From Algoriphagus sp. CAU 1675 (GTDB taxonomy: Bacteria; Bacteroidota; Bacteroidia; Cytophagales; Cyclobacteriaceae), in the NCBI RefSeq assembly GCF_029222925.1, contig NZ_JARHUI010000003.1:355721-419720 (forward strand): DNA of 64,000 nucleotides. Reading direction: 5' to 3'. The notes beneath the pieces are model-generated. The model saw only the letters and a list, made by a program, of their open reading frames with translations. It was not told where the DNA came from and searched no databases. Positions 43,500 to 52,297 of this stretch are shown here, piece after piece. Within the stretch, counting starts at the first letter, position 1. The number at the start of each line of letters is the position of its first letter. Made by a program: the position numbers and the translations under genes.

Positions 43500-44300
43500 G
43501 AATTCAAGTTTCTTGTTTTTTTCATCTAACTCCAAACCCCTGTAAATGAAAATTTAATTTAATGATTGGGTATAAATGGAAGTTCCTCCCTTAAAATTTT
43601 ACCCTATTTTTCTAAAAAAAATTACACGGATAGTATTTTATTATAAATATTCCTATATTAATCTGAAATATTGGAGTAATATGGGATTAGGGTATCTTCC
43701 AAACAATTTAATTGGTCTACTCAAATTCCTTTTTTAAGATTAAAACAGGTCTTACAAATAGCTATAGTAAACTGCATGTTTGTTGAACCTGATGAGTTTA
43801 AAACTGAAAATATCCAGTAAACCCAAAACCAAATCACTATGAAAATTGTCTCCAAATTAACCAAGGCAGAGTACCCAGCTTGGGTACAAAAGATCCTTTT
43901 TCCTTGTAAATGTGTCGCTTACATGCTTTTCTTTCCGGGCATTTATTTTATTGGAAAGTTATTTTTTTAATTGAAAGGATCCGTTAATTAAAGTCCATTC
44001 AATTTTAAGGTTTACATTTTCCCTTAGTTAAAAAACCCAGTAAAAAGATAGTGGGGCAAAATTTTAAGACTAAGGATTGAATTTGTGTGCTATATTTTTT
44101 CTAAGTCGAAAATTGAAATAATTTTCGATTAGATATTTTTTGTTCCTAATTAACTTATCCAAGGTTAGAACTTGTTTTCTAGATCAGCACCCTATTTAAT
44201 ATGCTTTTTTAAATCAAAGCCAAAGTTAAAATAGGTACATCAGTTGATAAACTTGGAATTTTTGACAGTTAGTTCTTCAAAAAAGCAAAGCCTGATAGAG
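43500..44300. other. long AT-rich intergenic region between cysteine desulfurase and glnS
   Basis: About 800 bases. Aside from a possible 43-codon reading frame (43839-43970) and the glnS promoter at its end, it contains no gene that I recognise. Much of it is homopolymeric A/T. No tRNA or known RNA structure is evident, though an unannotated small RNA is possible. Confidence 0.5.
43839..43970 (+). CDS. possible 43-residue small membrane protein
   Basis: ATG 43839 to TAA 43968-43970. Translation begins MKIVSKLTKAEYPAWVQKIL, has two cysteines in PCKCVA, and ends in a hydrophobic, aromatic stretch (YMLFFPGIYFIGKLFF). The amphipathic N-terminus and hydrophobic C-terminus look more coding-like than random AT-rich sequence. 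No clear ribosome site or promoter was found. I do not recognise the family; it could be a small membrane protein or nothing. Confidence 0.4.
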   Translation: MKIVSKLTKAEYPAWVQKILFPCKCVAYMLFFPGIYFIGKLFF

Positions 44301-44330
44301 TTGTAATTCCTATCAATCGAATTAATTTTG
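44301..44330 (+). promoter_or_regulatory. promoter of glnS
   Basis: TTG at 44301-44303, 19-bp spacer, TAATTTTG at 44323-44330 (exact TAnnTTTG). The ATG lies 19 bases after the -7 element. Confidence 0.6.
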
Positions 44331-44349
44331 CTTATCAATTTTTCATAAA

Positions 44350-46392
44350 ATGAAAGAATCATCAGCAGCACTCAATTTCATTGAACATATTATCGAGGAA
44401 GACCTCGCGAATGGTTTTCCAAAAGAGAAACTTCGATTTAGATTTCCACCTGAGCCAAATGGTTACCTGCACATAGGACATGCCGCCTCAATTTGTTTGA
44501 ATTTTGGTTTGGGAGAAAAATACAATGCACCTGTAAATCTCCGATTTGATGATACTAATCCTGCCAAAGAAGAACAGGAATACGTAGATGCGATCAAGAG
44601 AGACATTGCCTGGCTTGGTTTTAAATGGGCCAATGAGTGCTTTTCCTCTGATTATTTTCAGCAATTATACGATTGGGCTGTACAGTTGATCAAAGAAGGA
44701 AAAGCCTATGTAGATCAGCAGACATCTGAAGAAATAGCTGCTCAAAAAGGTACACCGACTAGCCCTGGACAGCCAAGTCCTTACAGAGAACGCTCAATTG
44801 CCGAAAATTTGGAGCTCTTTGAAAAAATGAAGAATGGTGAATTTCCGGCTGGCTCCTATTTGCTCCGTGCGAAAATTGACATGGCTTCTCCAAATATGCA
44901 CATGCGTGATCCTATTCTTTATAGAATTGTCAATGCTCCTCACCATAGAACAGGTTCGGATTGGTGCATTTATCCAATGTATGATTGGGCGCATGGTGAA
45001 TCTGATTACATAGAACAAGTCTCCCACTCTCTTTGCACCTTGGAGTTTAAGGCCCATCGGGAACTCTATGACTGGTATTTGGATCAAATTTATGACCCTA
45101 GTCTCCTAAGACCCAAGCAGCGTGAATTTGCTAGAAGAAATCTGAGCTATACAGTGATGAGTAAGCGTAAATTACTTGAACTGGTTCAGAAAAAGATTGT
45201 AGCAGGATGGGATGATCCGAGAATGCCAACTATATCAGGTTTAAGAAGAAGAGGCTATACACCTGATTCCATCAGGAAATTCAGTGAAGTGTCGGGGATT
45301 TCCAAGCGGGATAATGTAACCGATGTATCGCTTTTGGAATATTGTATACGAGAAGATCTGAACAAAAGGGCAACCCGAGTGATGGGTGTTTTGGATCCTG
45401 TTAAGCTAGTGATCACCAATTATCCTGAAGGAAAAGTTGAAATGCTTCAACTTGAAAACAATCCAGAAGAAGCCAATTCCGGAACCCATGAAGTTCCTTT
45501 TTCCCGAAATCTCTACATTGAGCGTGAAGACTTTAAGGAAGATGCTGGAAAGAAATTCTTCAGGTTATCTCTGGGAAATGAAGTACGTCTGAAAAGTGCC
45601 TATATCATTAAGGGAGAATCTGTCATCAAAGATGAAAATGGAAACATTCTGGAAATACATTGTACCTATGATCCTGATTCACGCTCAGGCAGTGGAACTG
45701 AAGCCAGCACCAGAAAAGTAAAAGGAACACTTCACTGGGTATCAATTGATCATGCGATCAAAGCTGAAATCAGAGAATACGACCGTTTGTTTTTAGAAGA
45801 AGCTCCGGATTCCCATGAGGATAAAAACTTCCTTGAATTTGTAAATCCCGAATCCTTGAAGGTAATAAAAGAGGCCTATTTGGAGCCTTATTTGGCCAAT
45901 GCCACTTTGGATGACAAATATCAGTTTCAGCGTTTGGGATACTTCACCCTAGACAAGGATTCCCAGGAAGGCAAATTGGTTTTCAATAAAACTGTTGGGC
46001 TAAAAGATACTTGGGCCAAACAATCCCAAACCCCTGCTCCTCAAACACAAAGCCCTACAACTTTAGCTCCGAAAACTCAGGATAAAAGAAAAGCTTTGAA
46101 TGAGATTCAGCAGATTGGCAAGAAACTAACCAATTTCTCCGGAGAAAAACTGGAGGCTGCAAAAGATTCAATTATCCAGTTTGCAGAAGAAGTAAGCTAT
46201 GAGGAATTGGAACCCCTATTCAACACTGCAGCTAAAAAGGTGGGGACACGAATCGCTGTAATGCTGGTTTTGGGGGTACTGTTGAAAAATGGTCAAATAC
46301 GAAATGAAGCTATTGAACAGTTTATTCAAGCCGGTTTAGCGGACGAAAATGAGATTTTAAAAGAAGAGGCAGAAAAAGTAAATTCTCTTTAA
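44350..46392 (+). CDS. glnS: glutaminyl-tRNA synthetase with C-terminal extension
   Basis: This 680-residue class I synthetase charges tRNA-Gln. HIGH motif is at 41-44 (GYLHIGHA) and KMSKS-type motif VMSKRK around 269-274. The core runs to about residue 555. A Pro/Gln/Thr-rich linker (about 560-575, QTPAPQTQSPTTLAP) follows, then a helical domain of about 100 residues (KALNEIQQIGKKLTNFSGEK ... VGTRIAVMLVLGVLLKNG). The extension is not part of E. coli-type GlnRS. Some bacteria carry a YqeY-like or other RNA-binding tail, but I cannot firmly match this one. Monocistronic, own promoter and terminator. Confidence 0.95.
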   Translation: MKESSAALNFIEHIIEEDLANGFPKEKLRFRFPPEPNGYLHIGHAASICLNFGLGEKYNAPVNLRFDDTNPAKEEQEYVDAIKRDIAWLGFKWANECFSSDYFQQLYDWAVQLIKEGKAYVDQQTSEEIAAQKGTPTSPGQPSPYRERSIAENLELFEKMKNGEFPAGSYLLRAKIDMASPNMHMRDPILYRIVNAPHHRTGSDWCIYPMYDWAHGESDYIEQVSHSLCTLEFKAHRELYDWYLDQIYDPSLLRPKQREFARRNLSYTVMSKRKLLELVQKKIVAGWDDPRMPTISGLRRRGYTPDSIRKFSEVSGISKRDNVTDVSLLEYCIREDLNKRATRVMGVLDPVKLVITNYPEGKVEMLQLENNPEEANSGTHEVPFSRNLYIEREDFKEDAGKKFFRLSLGNEVRLKSAYIIKGESVIKDENGNILEIHCTYDPDSRSGSGTEASTRKVKGTLHWVSIDHAIKAEIREYDRLFLEEAPDSHEDKNFLEFVNPESLKVIKEAYLEPYLANATLDDKYQFQRLGYFTLDKDSQEGKLVFNKTVGLKDTWAKQSQTPAPQTQSPTTLAPKTQDKRKALNEIQQIGKKLTNFSGEKLEAAKDSIIQFAEEVSYEELEPLFNTAAKKVGTRIAVMLVLGVLLKNGQIRNEAIEQFIQAGLADENEILKEEAEKVNSL

Positions 46393-46407
46393 TTCTTCAA
46401 TACAATG

Positions 46408-46437
46408 AAAAAGCCACTGATTTCTCAGTGGCTTTTT
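46408..46437. terminator. bidirectional terminator glnS / molybdo-hydroxylase
   Basis: A 13-bp perfect stem, AAAAAGCCACTGA (46408-46420) with TCAGTGGCTTTTT (46425-46437) around TTTC. The T5/A5 ends serve both strands, ending glnS and the convergent molybdo-hydroxylase operon. Confidence 0.93.
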
Positions 46438-46449
46438 CATTAATACTCA

Positions 46450-48615
46450 TTAGGATCTTCGGATGTCAAGTTTGATGTCCGAGAATTCCTTTTGCTCAAT
46501 AAATGGCTGAGACCGAAGTCTTCTTCCCGTAGCACTGAAGATTGCATTTGCAATAGCTCCTCCAGTTGGTGGCAAGGCGGGCTCACCAAGTCCTGTTGGG
46601 TCAAAGCCGCTATCTACATAGTGAACATCAATTTCAGGAACTTCCTTCAATCTAATCAACCGGTAAGTGTCAAAGTTCTTTTGTTTGGGAAGTCCATTTT
46701 CGAAAGTCAGGTTTCCATACATAGCATGGCCCATTCCGTCTACAATACCACCTCTTACCTGGTGATTAGCTCCCGTAGGATTCACGACTAAACCACAATC
46801 TGTCACTGCTGTGATTTTTTTCAAAGTTGGAGTACCGCCCTCTGTTACTATATCTGCTACCTGGGCAACATAAGATCTATGGGAAAAGTAAACACTAAAG
46901 CCTTGCTTGATATTAGGATTTTTTCCCCAATTGGATTTCTCTGCTGCCATTTTAACTACTCCAATCATACGATCCACATCATAGCCAGGCTGACCAACAG
47001 GATTGTTTTTGGCTCTCTGCAATAATTCCAAACGGAACTGTACCGGATCTTTTCCTGCTTCCAACGCTACTTCATCCAGGAAGGACTGTTCAGCATAGGC
47101 CAAGAAATTCGTAATAGGTGCTCTCCAGGCATTTGTTGTGATGCTGGATTCATAATTCACACTTTCAATCAGCAAATTATCTACTGCGGCTGCAGGAAAA
47201 TTATTCTCACGGGTGGTATTTCCAGCATTCATTCCCACTCCCCTCAACTTATATCCAACCATATTTCCGGATTCATCGAGGGCAGCTTCGAACCTGTACC
47301 TTACAGCTGGACGATAAGCTCCACCTGTTAGTTCATCTTCACGGCTCCAGGTCACTTTCACCGGTGCATTCACAGCTTTGGAAACTTCTACTGCTTCAAC
47401 TACATAATCTGCTCGTAATCTGCGTCCAAAACCACCACCCAATCGGGTAATTTCAACTGTGACATTTTCTGGAGGAATCCCCAGAAGTCTGGCGGTTTCC
47501 TGTCTTGCTCTATCCGGTGTTTGTGTTGGACCAATCAGTTCCACTTTGTCTCCCTGTACATGGGCAAAGAAGTTTTCCGGTTCCATCGGAGAATGCGCCA
47601 AAAATGGACATTGGTATTCTGCCGTTACAACTTTTGCTGCATTTTTAAAGGCAGAATCCACGTTTCCGTCTTTTCTTCTGACTTCGGATTTACCATTTGC
47701 CATTAGCTCGGAGAAAATACGATCATGGTCAGCAGAACTCTCTATAGTTGTTCCATCTGGTTCATACTCAATTTTCAACAACTTTTTTGCCTTCATCAAA
47801 GGCCAAGTTGAAGTTCCGACAACGGCAACACTTGTACCAAATGTCACGACGTCAGTAACTCCCGAAACCGCTCTTGCACCAGCATCATCTAATGCCTTTA
47901 TTTTCATTCCAAAAGGAGCTCTTTGAATCATGGCGTGAAGCATCCCTTCTCTATAAAAATCTAGGCCATACAGAGGTTTACCTGTATACATTTCCTTGGA
48001 ATCCACGTTTTTGACCGGAGTTCCAATGATTTTAAAATCTTTTTTATCCTTGAGATTTACTTCTTCCGGAGCTTCCATACTGGAAGCTTCCAAGACAAAC
48101 TCTCCAAAATGGCCACTTTTCCCACTGGGTTTATGAGAAATGATTCCATTATCCACATTAATTTCTTCAGAAGGTACATTCCAGGTCTTTGCAGCAGCGG
48201 CGACCAAAAGATATTTTGCTGTTGCTCCTGCTTTTCTTAATCTTTCCCAGCTATGGGGCATTGCTCCTGATCCACCTGTCAACTGACGATCATACTTCTC
48301 CGTATCCAAATTGGCTTGTACCACACGTACCTTACTCCAATCTGCATCCAATTCCTCAGCCACAACCATTGGGAAAGAGGTTTTGATATTTTGACCCAAT
48401 TCAGGATTTGGGGAGTAAATCACCACATCACCAGAAGGGGCAATAGAAAGGTAGCTGTTGAAGTTTTTTGCTGAACTTAAAATTTCTTCAGTACTGATCA
48501 CTTCCACTTTTGGAGAATCACAGCTAAACCAGTTAAATCCGATCACCAAACCACCAGCTGTGGTTCCTGCAATTTTTAGAAAATCTCTTCTACTTGCTTT
48601 TTGTAATGTTGCCAT
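46450..48615 (-). CDS. molybdopterin-binding aldehyde/isoquinoline oxidoreductase large subunit, IorB-like
   Basis: This 721-residue protein has a Tat signal (ASRRDFLKIAGTT), so it works in the periplasm. The xanthine-dehydrogenase fold is visible: a/b hammerhead domain (about 195-290), cofactor-binding GGGFGRR (about 407-413), and the conserved active-site Glu segment GLGEPALPPTGG (near 685). This single-chain form with a separate 2Fe-2S partner and no FAD subunit is typical of IorB-type aldehyde or heterocycle hydroxylases that feed electrons to cytochromes. It follows the 2Fe-2S gene by 3 bases. The substrate is unknown. Confidence 0.91.
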   Translation of the reverse strand: MATLQKASRRDFLKIAGTTAGGLVIGFNWFSCDSPKVEVISTEEILSSAKNFNSYLSIAPSGDVVIYSPNPELGQNIKTSFPMVVAEELDADWSKVRVVQANLDTEKYDRQLTGGSGAMPHSWERLRKAGATAKYLLVAAAAKTWNVPSEEINVDNGIISHKPSGKSGHFGEFVLEASSMEAPEEVNLKDKKDFKIIGTPVKNVDSKEMYTGKPLYGLDFYREGMLHAMIQRAPFGMKIKALDDAGARAVSGVTDVVTFGTSVAVVGTSTWPLMKAKKLLKIEYEPDGTTIESSADHDRIFSELMANGKSEVRRKDGNVDSAFKNAAKVVTAEYQCPFLAHSPMEPENFFAHVQGDKVELIGPTQTPDRARQETARLLGIPPENVTVEITRLGGGFGRRLRADYVVEAVEVSKAVNAPVKVTWSREDELTGGAYRPAVRYRFEAALDESGNMVGYKLRGVGMNAGNTTRENNFPAAAVDNLLIESVNYESSITTNAWRAPITNFLAYAEQSFLDEVALEAGKDPVQFRLELLQRAKNNPVGQPGYDVDRMIGVVKMAAEKSNWGKNPNIKQGFSVYFSHRSYVAQVADIVTEGGTPTLKKITAVTDCGLVVNPTGANHQVRGGIVDGMGHAMYGNLTFENGLPKQKNFDTYRLIRLKEVPEIDVHYVDSGFDPTGLGEPALPPTGGAIANAIFSATGRRLRSQPFIEQKEFSDIKLDIRRS

Positions 48616-48618
48616 GGT

Positions 48619-49077
48619 TTATTTGGTTTTAGCGGCTAAAGCAACTGCTTCCCGGATTTTATGATAAGTTCCACATCGACAAATGTTTCTGTTCATAGCA
48701 TTGTCAATTTCCTCCATACTTGGATTGGGGTTGTTTTCTAAAAATGAGGCGGCCTGCATGATCTGACCGGCTTGACAATAGCCACATTGAGCAACGTCCA
48801 CTTCCTCCCAGGCTTTCTGTACAGGATGGTCCCCATTCTCAGAAAGTCCTTCAATAGTTGTTACTTCAGCATTTCCAACACTGGAAACTGGGGTGACACA
48901 GGAAAAAGTCGCATTCCCGTTGATATGAACGGTACATGCACCACATTGGGCGATTCCACAGGAGTACTTAGTGCCCACCAAACCAAGGTGGTCTCTTAAC
49001 ACCCACAATAGAGGGGTATCATCTTCTACATCAACCTGATGTGTTTTTCCGTTGATCTTTAGGTTATAGTTTGCCAT
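48619..49077 (-). CDS. (2Fe-2S)-binding subunit of the molybdo-hydroxylase, IorA-like
   Basis: This 152-residue protein has two [2Fe-2S] sites. The N-terminal plant-ferredoxin site uses Cys40, Cys45, Cys48 and Cys60 (CGIAQCGAC). The C-terminal helical site uses Cys98, Cys101, Cys133 and Cys135 (QCGYCQAG, ICRCG). It has no signal peptide and presumably hitch-hikes on the Tat signal of its partner. It passes electrons from the Mo site. It is the first gene of the operon; a TTTCGACTA direct repeat (49091-49099, 49142-49150) lies upstream. Confidence 0.93.
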   Translation of the reverse strand: MANYNLKINGKTHQVDVEDDTPLLWVLRDHLGLVGTKYSCGIAQCGACTVHINGNATFSCVTPVSSVGNAEVTTIEGLSENGDHPVQKAWEEVDVAQCGYCQAGQIMQAASFLENNPNPSMEEIDNAMNRNICRCGTYHKIREAVALAAKTK

Positions 49078-49237
49078 GAGTTTAATAATGTTTCGACTAT
49101 AAATTAAAGAAAATCAAGGCTTTTAAAAAGGTGATTTTTTATTTCGACTAGAAAAAAATACAAATGGTAAAAATCTTTTTTCAAAATATCTTGTTAATCG
49201 ACCTATTGTGTTCCTTTAGGAGGATTTCAAAAAGATT
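49078..49237. other. divergent intergenic region with TTTCGACTA direct repeats
   Basis: TTTCGACTA occurs at 49091-49099 and 49142-49150, 51 bp apart, between the Mo-hydroxylase operon and the MBL gene. An unusually strong AGGAGG (49218-49223) lies 14 bases before the MBL ATG. No clear promoter. Confidence 0.35.
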
Positions 49238-50377
49238 ATGTATAAACTCTTCGTCAAACTTTTCCGAATTACAATTTGGACTGTTGTTTCCCTTATTTCT
49301 CTCTTTCTTGTAGCAGGTATTATGTTTGTCAATTTCAGCCCTCAATTCGGCAAAGAGCCAAGTGCCGAAGAAAAAGCCCAATTTGAAAAAACAGGGCATT
49401 TTGAAGATGGAAAATTCCAAAATCTGATACCCACAAGCATGGACATGGATTTTTGGAAAGCAATCAAACTTTTTCCCAAATTCTTCAAAAACAACCCCAG
49501 TACTAGGCCTGATTTTGAAATTCCAGTCGTCAAAGTTGATTCACTTGAATTGGTAAAAGCTCAGGAGCCTGCACGATTGGTTTGGTTTGGCCATTCGGCT
49601 TTTCTCTTACAGATGGACGGGAAAAATATTTTATTGGACCCGATGTTTGGAGAAGTTCCGGCACCACATCCCCTTTTGGGGAAAAAGCGCTTTTCCAAGG
49701 AATTACCCATTGAAGTGGAAAAATTACCAGAAATCGACTTAGTGATTTTCTCCCATGACCACTACGATCATTTGGATTATGAATCAGTTCAAAAACTGAA
49801 GGGAAAAACAAAAAAGTTTTTTGTACCGCTAGGTGTAGGTTCCCATTTAAGCCATTGGGGAGTAGCGGAAGAAAAAATCCAAGAATTAGACTGGTGGCAA
49901 GAAATTTCCTATGAAAATTTATTACTCGCTTTTACTCCTTCCAGACATTTTTCGGGAAGAGGAATGACCAATCGCTTTTCTACCCTTTGGGGATCTTGGG
50001 TAATCAAGGGAAGTCAAGAAAACATATATTTCAGTGGAGATAGCGGATATGGACCACATTTTAATGAAATCGGAAAGAAATACGGACCATTCAACTTTGC
50101 TATGCTTGAATGCGGACAATACAATGAAAATTGGAAGGAGATCCACATGATGCCCGAGGAGACCGCCCAAGCCGGGGTGGATTTAGGTGCCAAAATCATC
50201 ATGCCCATTCATTGGGGAGCATTTTCTTTAGCCATGCATTCTTGGACTGATCCAGTCGAGCGGGTATTGGTAAAAGCAGAGCAGCTGCAAATTCCAGTGT
50301 TCATCCCGAAAATTGGAGAATACATAGAAATCAAAGAGGAAATGTCTATTACAGAGCAATGGTGGATCAAGCCCTAA
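49238..50377 (+). CDS. membrane-anchored MBL-fold metallo-hydrolase
   Basis: This 379-residue protein has one N-terminal TM helix (about 8-30), then the MBL fold. The metal motif HDHYDH (H173, H175, D177, H178) and further ligands (SGDSGYG near 267, HWGAF near 328) are present. The pattern with PTSMDMD and LLDPMFGEVPAP fits the UlaG/NAPE-PLD-like family, possibly phospholipase D-type on N-acyl-ethanolamine lipids or a lactonase. Topology places the enzyme in the periplasm. The substrate is not inferable. It is a single gene. Confidence 0.87.
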   Translation: MYKLFVKLFRITIWTVVSLISLFLVAGIMFVNFSPQFGKEPSAEEKAQFEKTGHFEDGKFQNLIPTSMDMDFWKAIKLFPKFFKNNPSTRPDFEIPVVKVDSLELVKAQEPARLVWFGHSAFLLQMDGKNILLDPMFGEVPAPHPLLGKKRFSKELPIEVEKLPEIDLVIFSHDHYDHLDYESVQKLKGKTKKFFVPLGVGSHLSHWGVAEEKIQELDWWQEISYENLLLAFTPSRHFSGRGMTNRFSTLWGSWVIKGSQENIYFSGDSGYGPHFNEIGKKYGPFNFAMLECGQYNENWKEIHMMPEETAQAGVDLGAKIIMPIHWGAFSLAMHSWTDPVERVLVKAEQLQIPVFIPKIGEYIEIKEEMSITEQWWIKP

Positions 50378-50496
50378 GCTTAATATTCCCTGATTGCCAG
50401 GACTTCTTAAAAATTGAAGAAACTGACTTAGGTAAATTCTAAGCATTTTTTCTAATTTCAATCCTTCATAAACTTTATTTAAACCAAAATAAACCT

Positions 50497-51645
50497 ATGT
50501 CTCAAACCATCAAAGCAGCTATCGTAGGTACTGGATTTATCGGTCCAGCTCACTTAGAAGCCCTCAGAAGAATCCCTAACGTAGAAGTCACCTCTCTTGT
50601 GGAAGTGAGCCAAGAATTGGCTGATGAAAAAGCAAAAGTCCTTGGTATTCCCAATGCCTATACTTTTGATGAGATGCTTAAGCAGTCTGATATTGATGTA
50701 GTTCATATCTGTACCCCTAATTTTCTACATTTTTCCCAGGCAAAAGCAGTGTTGCTTGCCGGAAAGCATGTCATCTGCGAAAAGCCCTTGGCAGTAAGAA
50801 TAGATGAGGCTGAAGAGCTTGTTTCATTAGCTGCAGAAAAAGGATTGGTGAATGCAGTTCATTTCAATTTGCGTTACTATCCTATGGTTCGTCAAATGAA
50901 AACCATGAGAGAAAAAGGTGAGCTTGGAGAAGTTTATTCTGTAATGGGTTCCTACCTTCAGGATTGGCTTTTCTTGCAAACCGACTACAACTGGAGATTG
51001 GAACCAGATAAATCCGGTGATTCCCGTGCCATAGCCGATATCGGTTCTCACTTACTGGATATCACTGAATATGTGACAGGATTGAAAATCACAGAAGTAA
51101 TGGCTGATTTTTCAACAGTCCATAAAACCCGATTGAAGCCACTGAAGCCAATAGAAACCTATTCCGGCAAAATGCTGACTATGGATGACTATGCGGAGGT
51201 TCCAATCAACACCGAGGATCATGCAACTGTAATGCTTCGTTTTGACAACGGAAACAAGGGTTCTATTACAGTTTCCCAGGTTAATGCAGGAAGAAAGAAC
51301 CGATTGAATATTGAAATTGCAGGCTCCAAGTCAAACTTTGAATTCAATTCAGAAAGACCAAATGAACTATGGATAGGTAAGCGGGAAAAGGCAAACGAAA
51401 GCCTGATGAAAGACCCTTCCCTTCTGCATCCACAAGCTTCCGCATTGGTTAGTTTCCCAGGGGGTCACAACGAAGGATTCCCTGACACTTCCAAGCAGAT
51501 GTTCAAAGAGGTTTATGCCGCAGTACGAGAAGGTAAGCAGCCTGAAACTCCAAGCTTCCCGACTTTTGCGGATGGTTTGAGAGAATTGATCATCGGTGAA
51601 CGCATTATTGAATCCAATAAGAAGCAAGCTTGGGTTAAAATTTAA
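50497..51645 (+). CDS. Gfo/Idh/MocA family oxidoreductase (382 aa)
   Basis: This cytoplasmic protein (no signal) has Rossmann motif GTGFIGPAH (about 11-19) and CEKPLAVRI (about 94-102) with the catalytic lysine. The C-terminal domain includes DIGSHLLDITEYVTG (about 182-196), with the conserved histidine. NAD(P)-dependent oxidation/reduction of a sugar or inositol derivative is expected. It is monocistronic between an MBL gene and DUF2911. No nearby transporter identifies the substrate. Confidence 0.9.
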   Translation: MSQTIKAAIVGTGFIGPAHLEALRRIPNVEVTSLVEVSQELADEKAKVLGIPNAYTFDEMLKQSDIDVVHICTPNFLHFSQAKAVLLAGKHVICEKPLAVRIDEAEELVSLAAEKGLVNAVHFNLRYYPMVRQMKTMREKGELGEVYSVMGSYLQDWLFLQTDYNWRLEPDKSGDSRAIADIGSHLLDITEYVTGLKITEVMADFSTVHKTRLKPLKPIETYSGKMLTMDDYAEVPINTEDHATVMLRFDNGNKGSITVSQVNAGRKNRLNIEIAGSKSNFEFNSERPNELWIGKREKANESLMKDPSLLHPQASALVSFPGGHNEGFPDTSKQMFKEVYAAVREGKQPETPSFPTFADGLRELIIGERIIESNKKQAWVKI

Positions 51646-51723
51646 AAACCTTTCTAGCTTTTTGTCAGTATCTTGATTTAGTATTTTAATTAACCTATAA
51701 CCAAAACTTTAAATTTTAAAGCT

Positions 51724-52230
51724 ATGAATTTGAGGAAAAGTCTCTTTTCTGTACTGATGATGGTACTGACAATTTTTGCAGCAAATGCTCAAGAAAAAGC
51801 TAGTCCAGCAAAAACAGCCGAAGGTTCTGTAGGAGATGCGAAAATTACCATTAACTATTCTTCCCCTGCTGTAAAAGGCCGGGTAATTTGGGGAGATTTG
51901 GTTCCTTTGGGACAAGTTTGGAGAGCGGGTGCCAATGAGGCTACTACCTTCACTACTACTAAGGATATTATGGTAGAAGGCCAAAAATTGCCTGCTGGAA
52001 CCTATAGTTTCTTTGTTATTCCTGGCGAGTACGAATCTACCTTCATCTTCAATAAGGTCTCCAAACAATGGGGAGCATTTAATTATGACATGAAAGAAGA
52101 TGCCTTGAGAGTTAGTGTACCTTCTCAGCAAACTTCTACTCTTGAAGAAAGGCTTGTTTACGAAGTAAAACCAAATAGCTTCGAAATCCGGTGGGAATAC
52201 GGAAAAGCTTCCGCTAAACTCGGAGTTTAA
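51724..52230 (+). CDS. DUF2911 domain protein, secreted
   Basis: This 168-residue protein has a signal peptide (1-22, NAQ). The mature part carries the DUF2911 hallmark: VKGRVIWGDLVPLGQVWRAG (about 52-71) and ANEATTFTTT (about 72-81). DUF2911 is a common Bacteroidetes family without known activity; presence of a signal suggests a periplasmic location. It has its own terminator and lies before hrpB. Confidence 0.9.
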   Translation: MNLRKSLFSVLMMVLTIFAANAQEKASPAKTAEGSVGDAKITINYSSPAVKGRVIWGDLVPLGQVWRAGANEATTFTTTKDIMVEGQKLPAGTYSFFVIPGEYESTFIFNKVSKQWGAFNYDMKEDALRVSVPSQQTSTLEERLVYEVKPNSFEIRWEYGKASAKLGV

Positions 52231-52251
52231 GCTTTTTTGAAAACAGACTAC

Positions 52252-52284
52252 AAAGCCACAGGGAAAATCCTTGTGGCTTTTTTA
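52252..52284 (+). terminator. terminator of the DUF2911 gene
   Basis: AAAGCCACAGGG (52252-52263) pairs with CCTTGTGGCTTT (52269-52280), one G-T pair, followed by a T run. The HrpB start lies 14 bases after it. Confidence 0.88.
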
Positions 52285-52297
52285 ATTTTGCAGGATA

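Noticed and set aside
47459..47926. 155-codon plus-strand frame inside the molybdo-hydroxylase large subunit
   Set aside because: Opposite strand of a conserved enzyme domain; no independent evidence.
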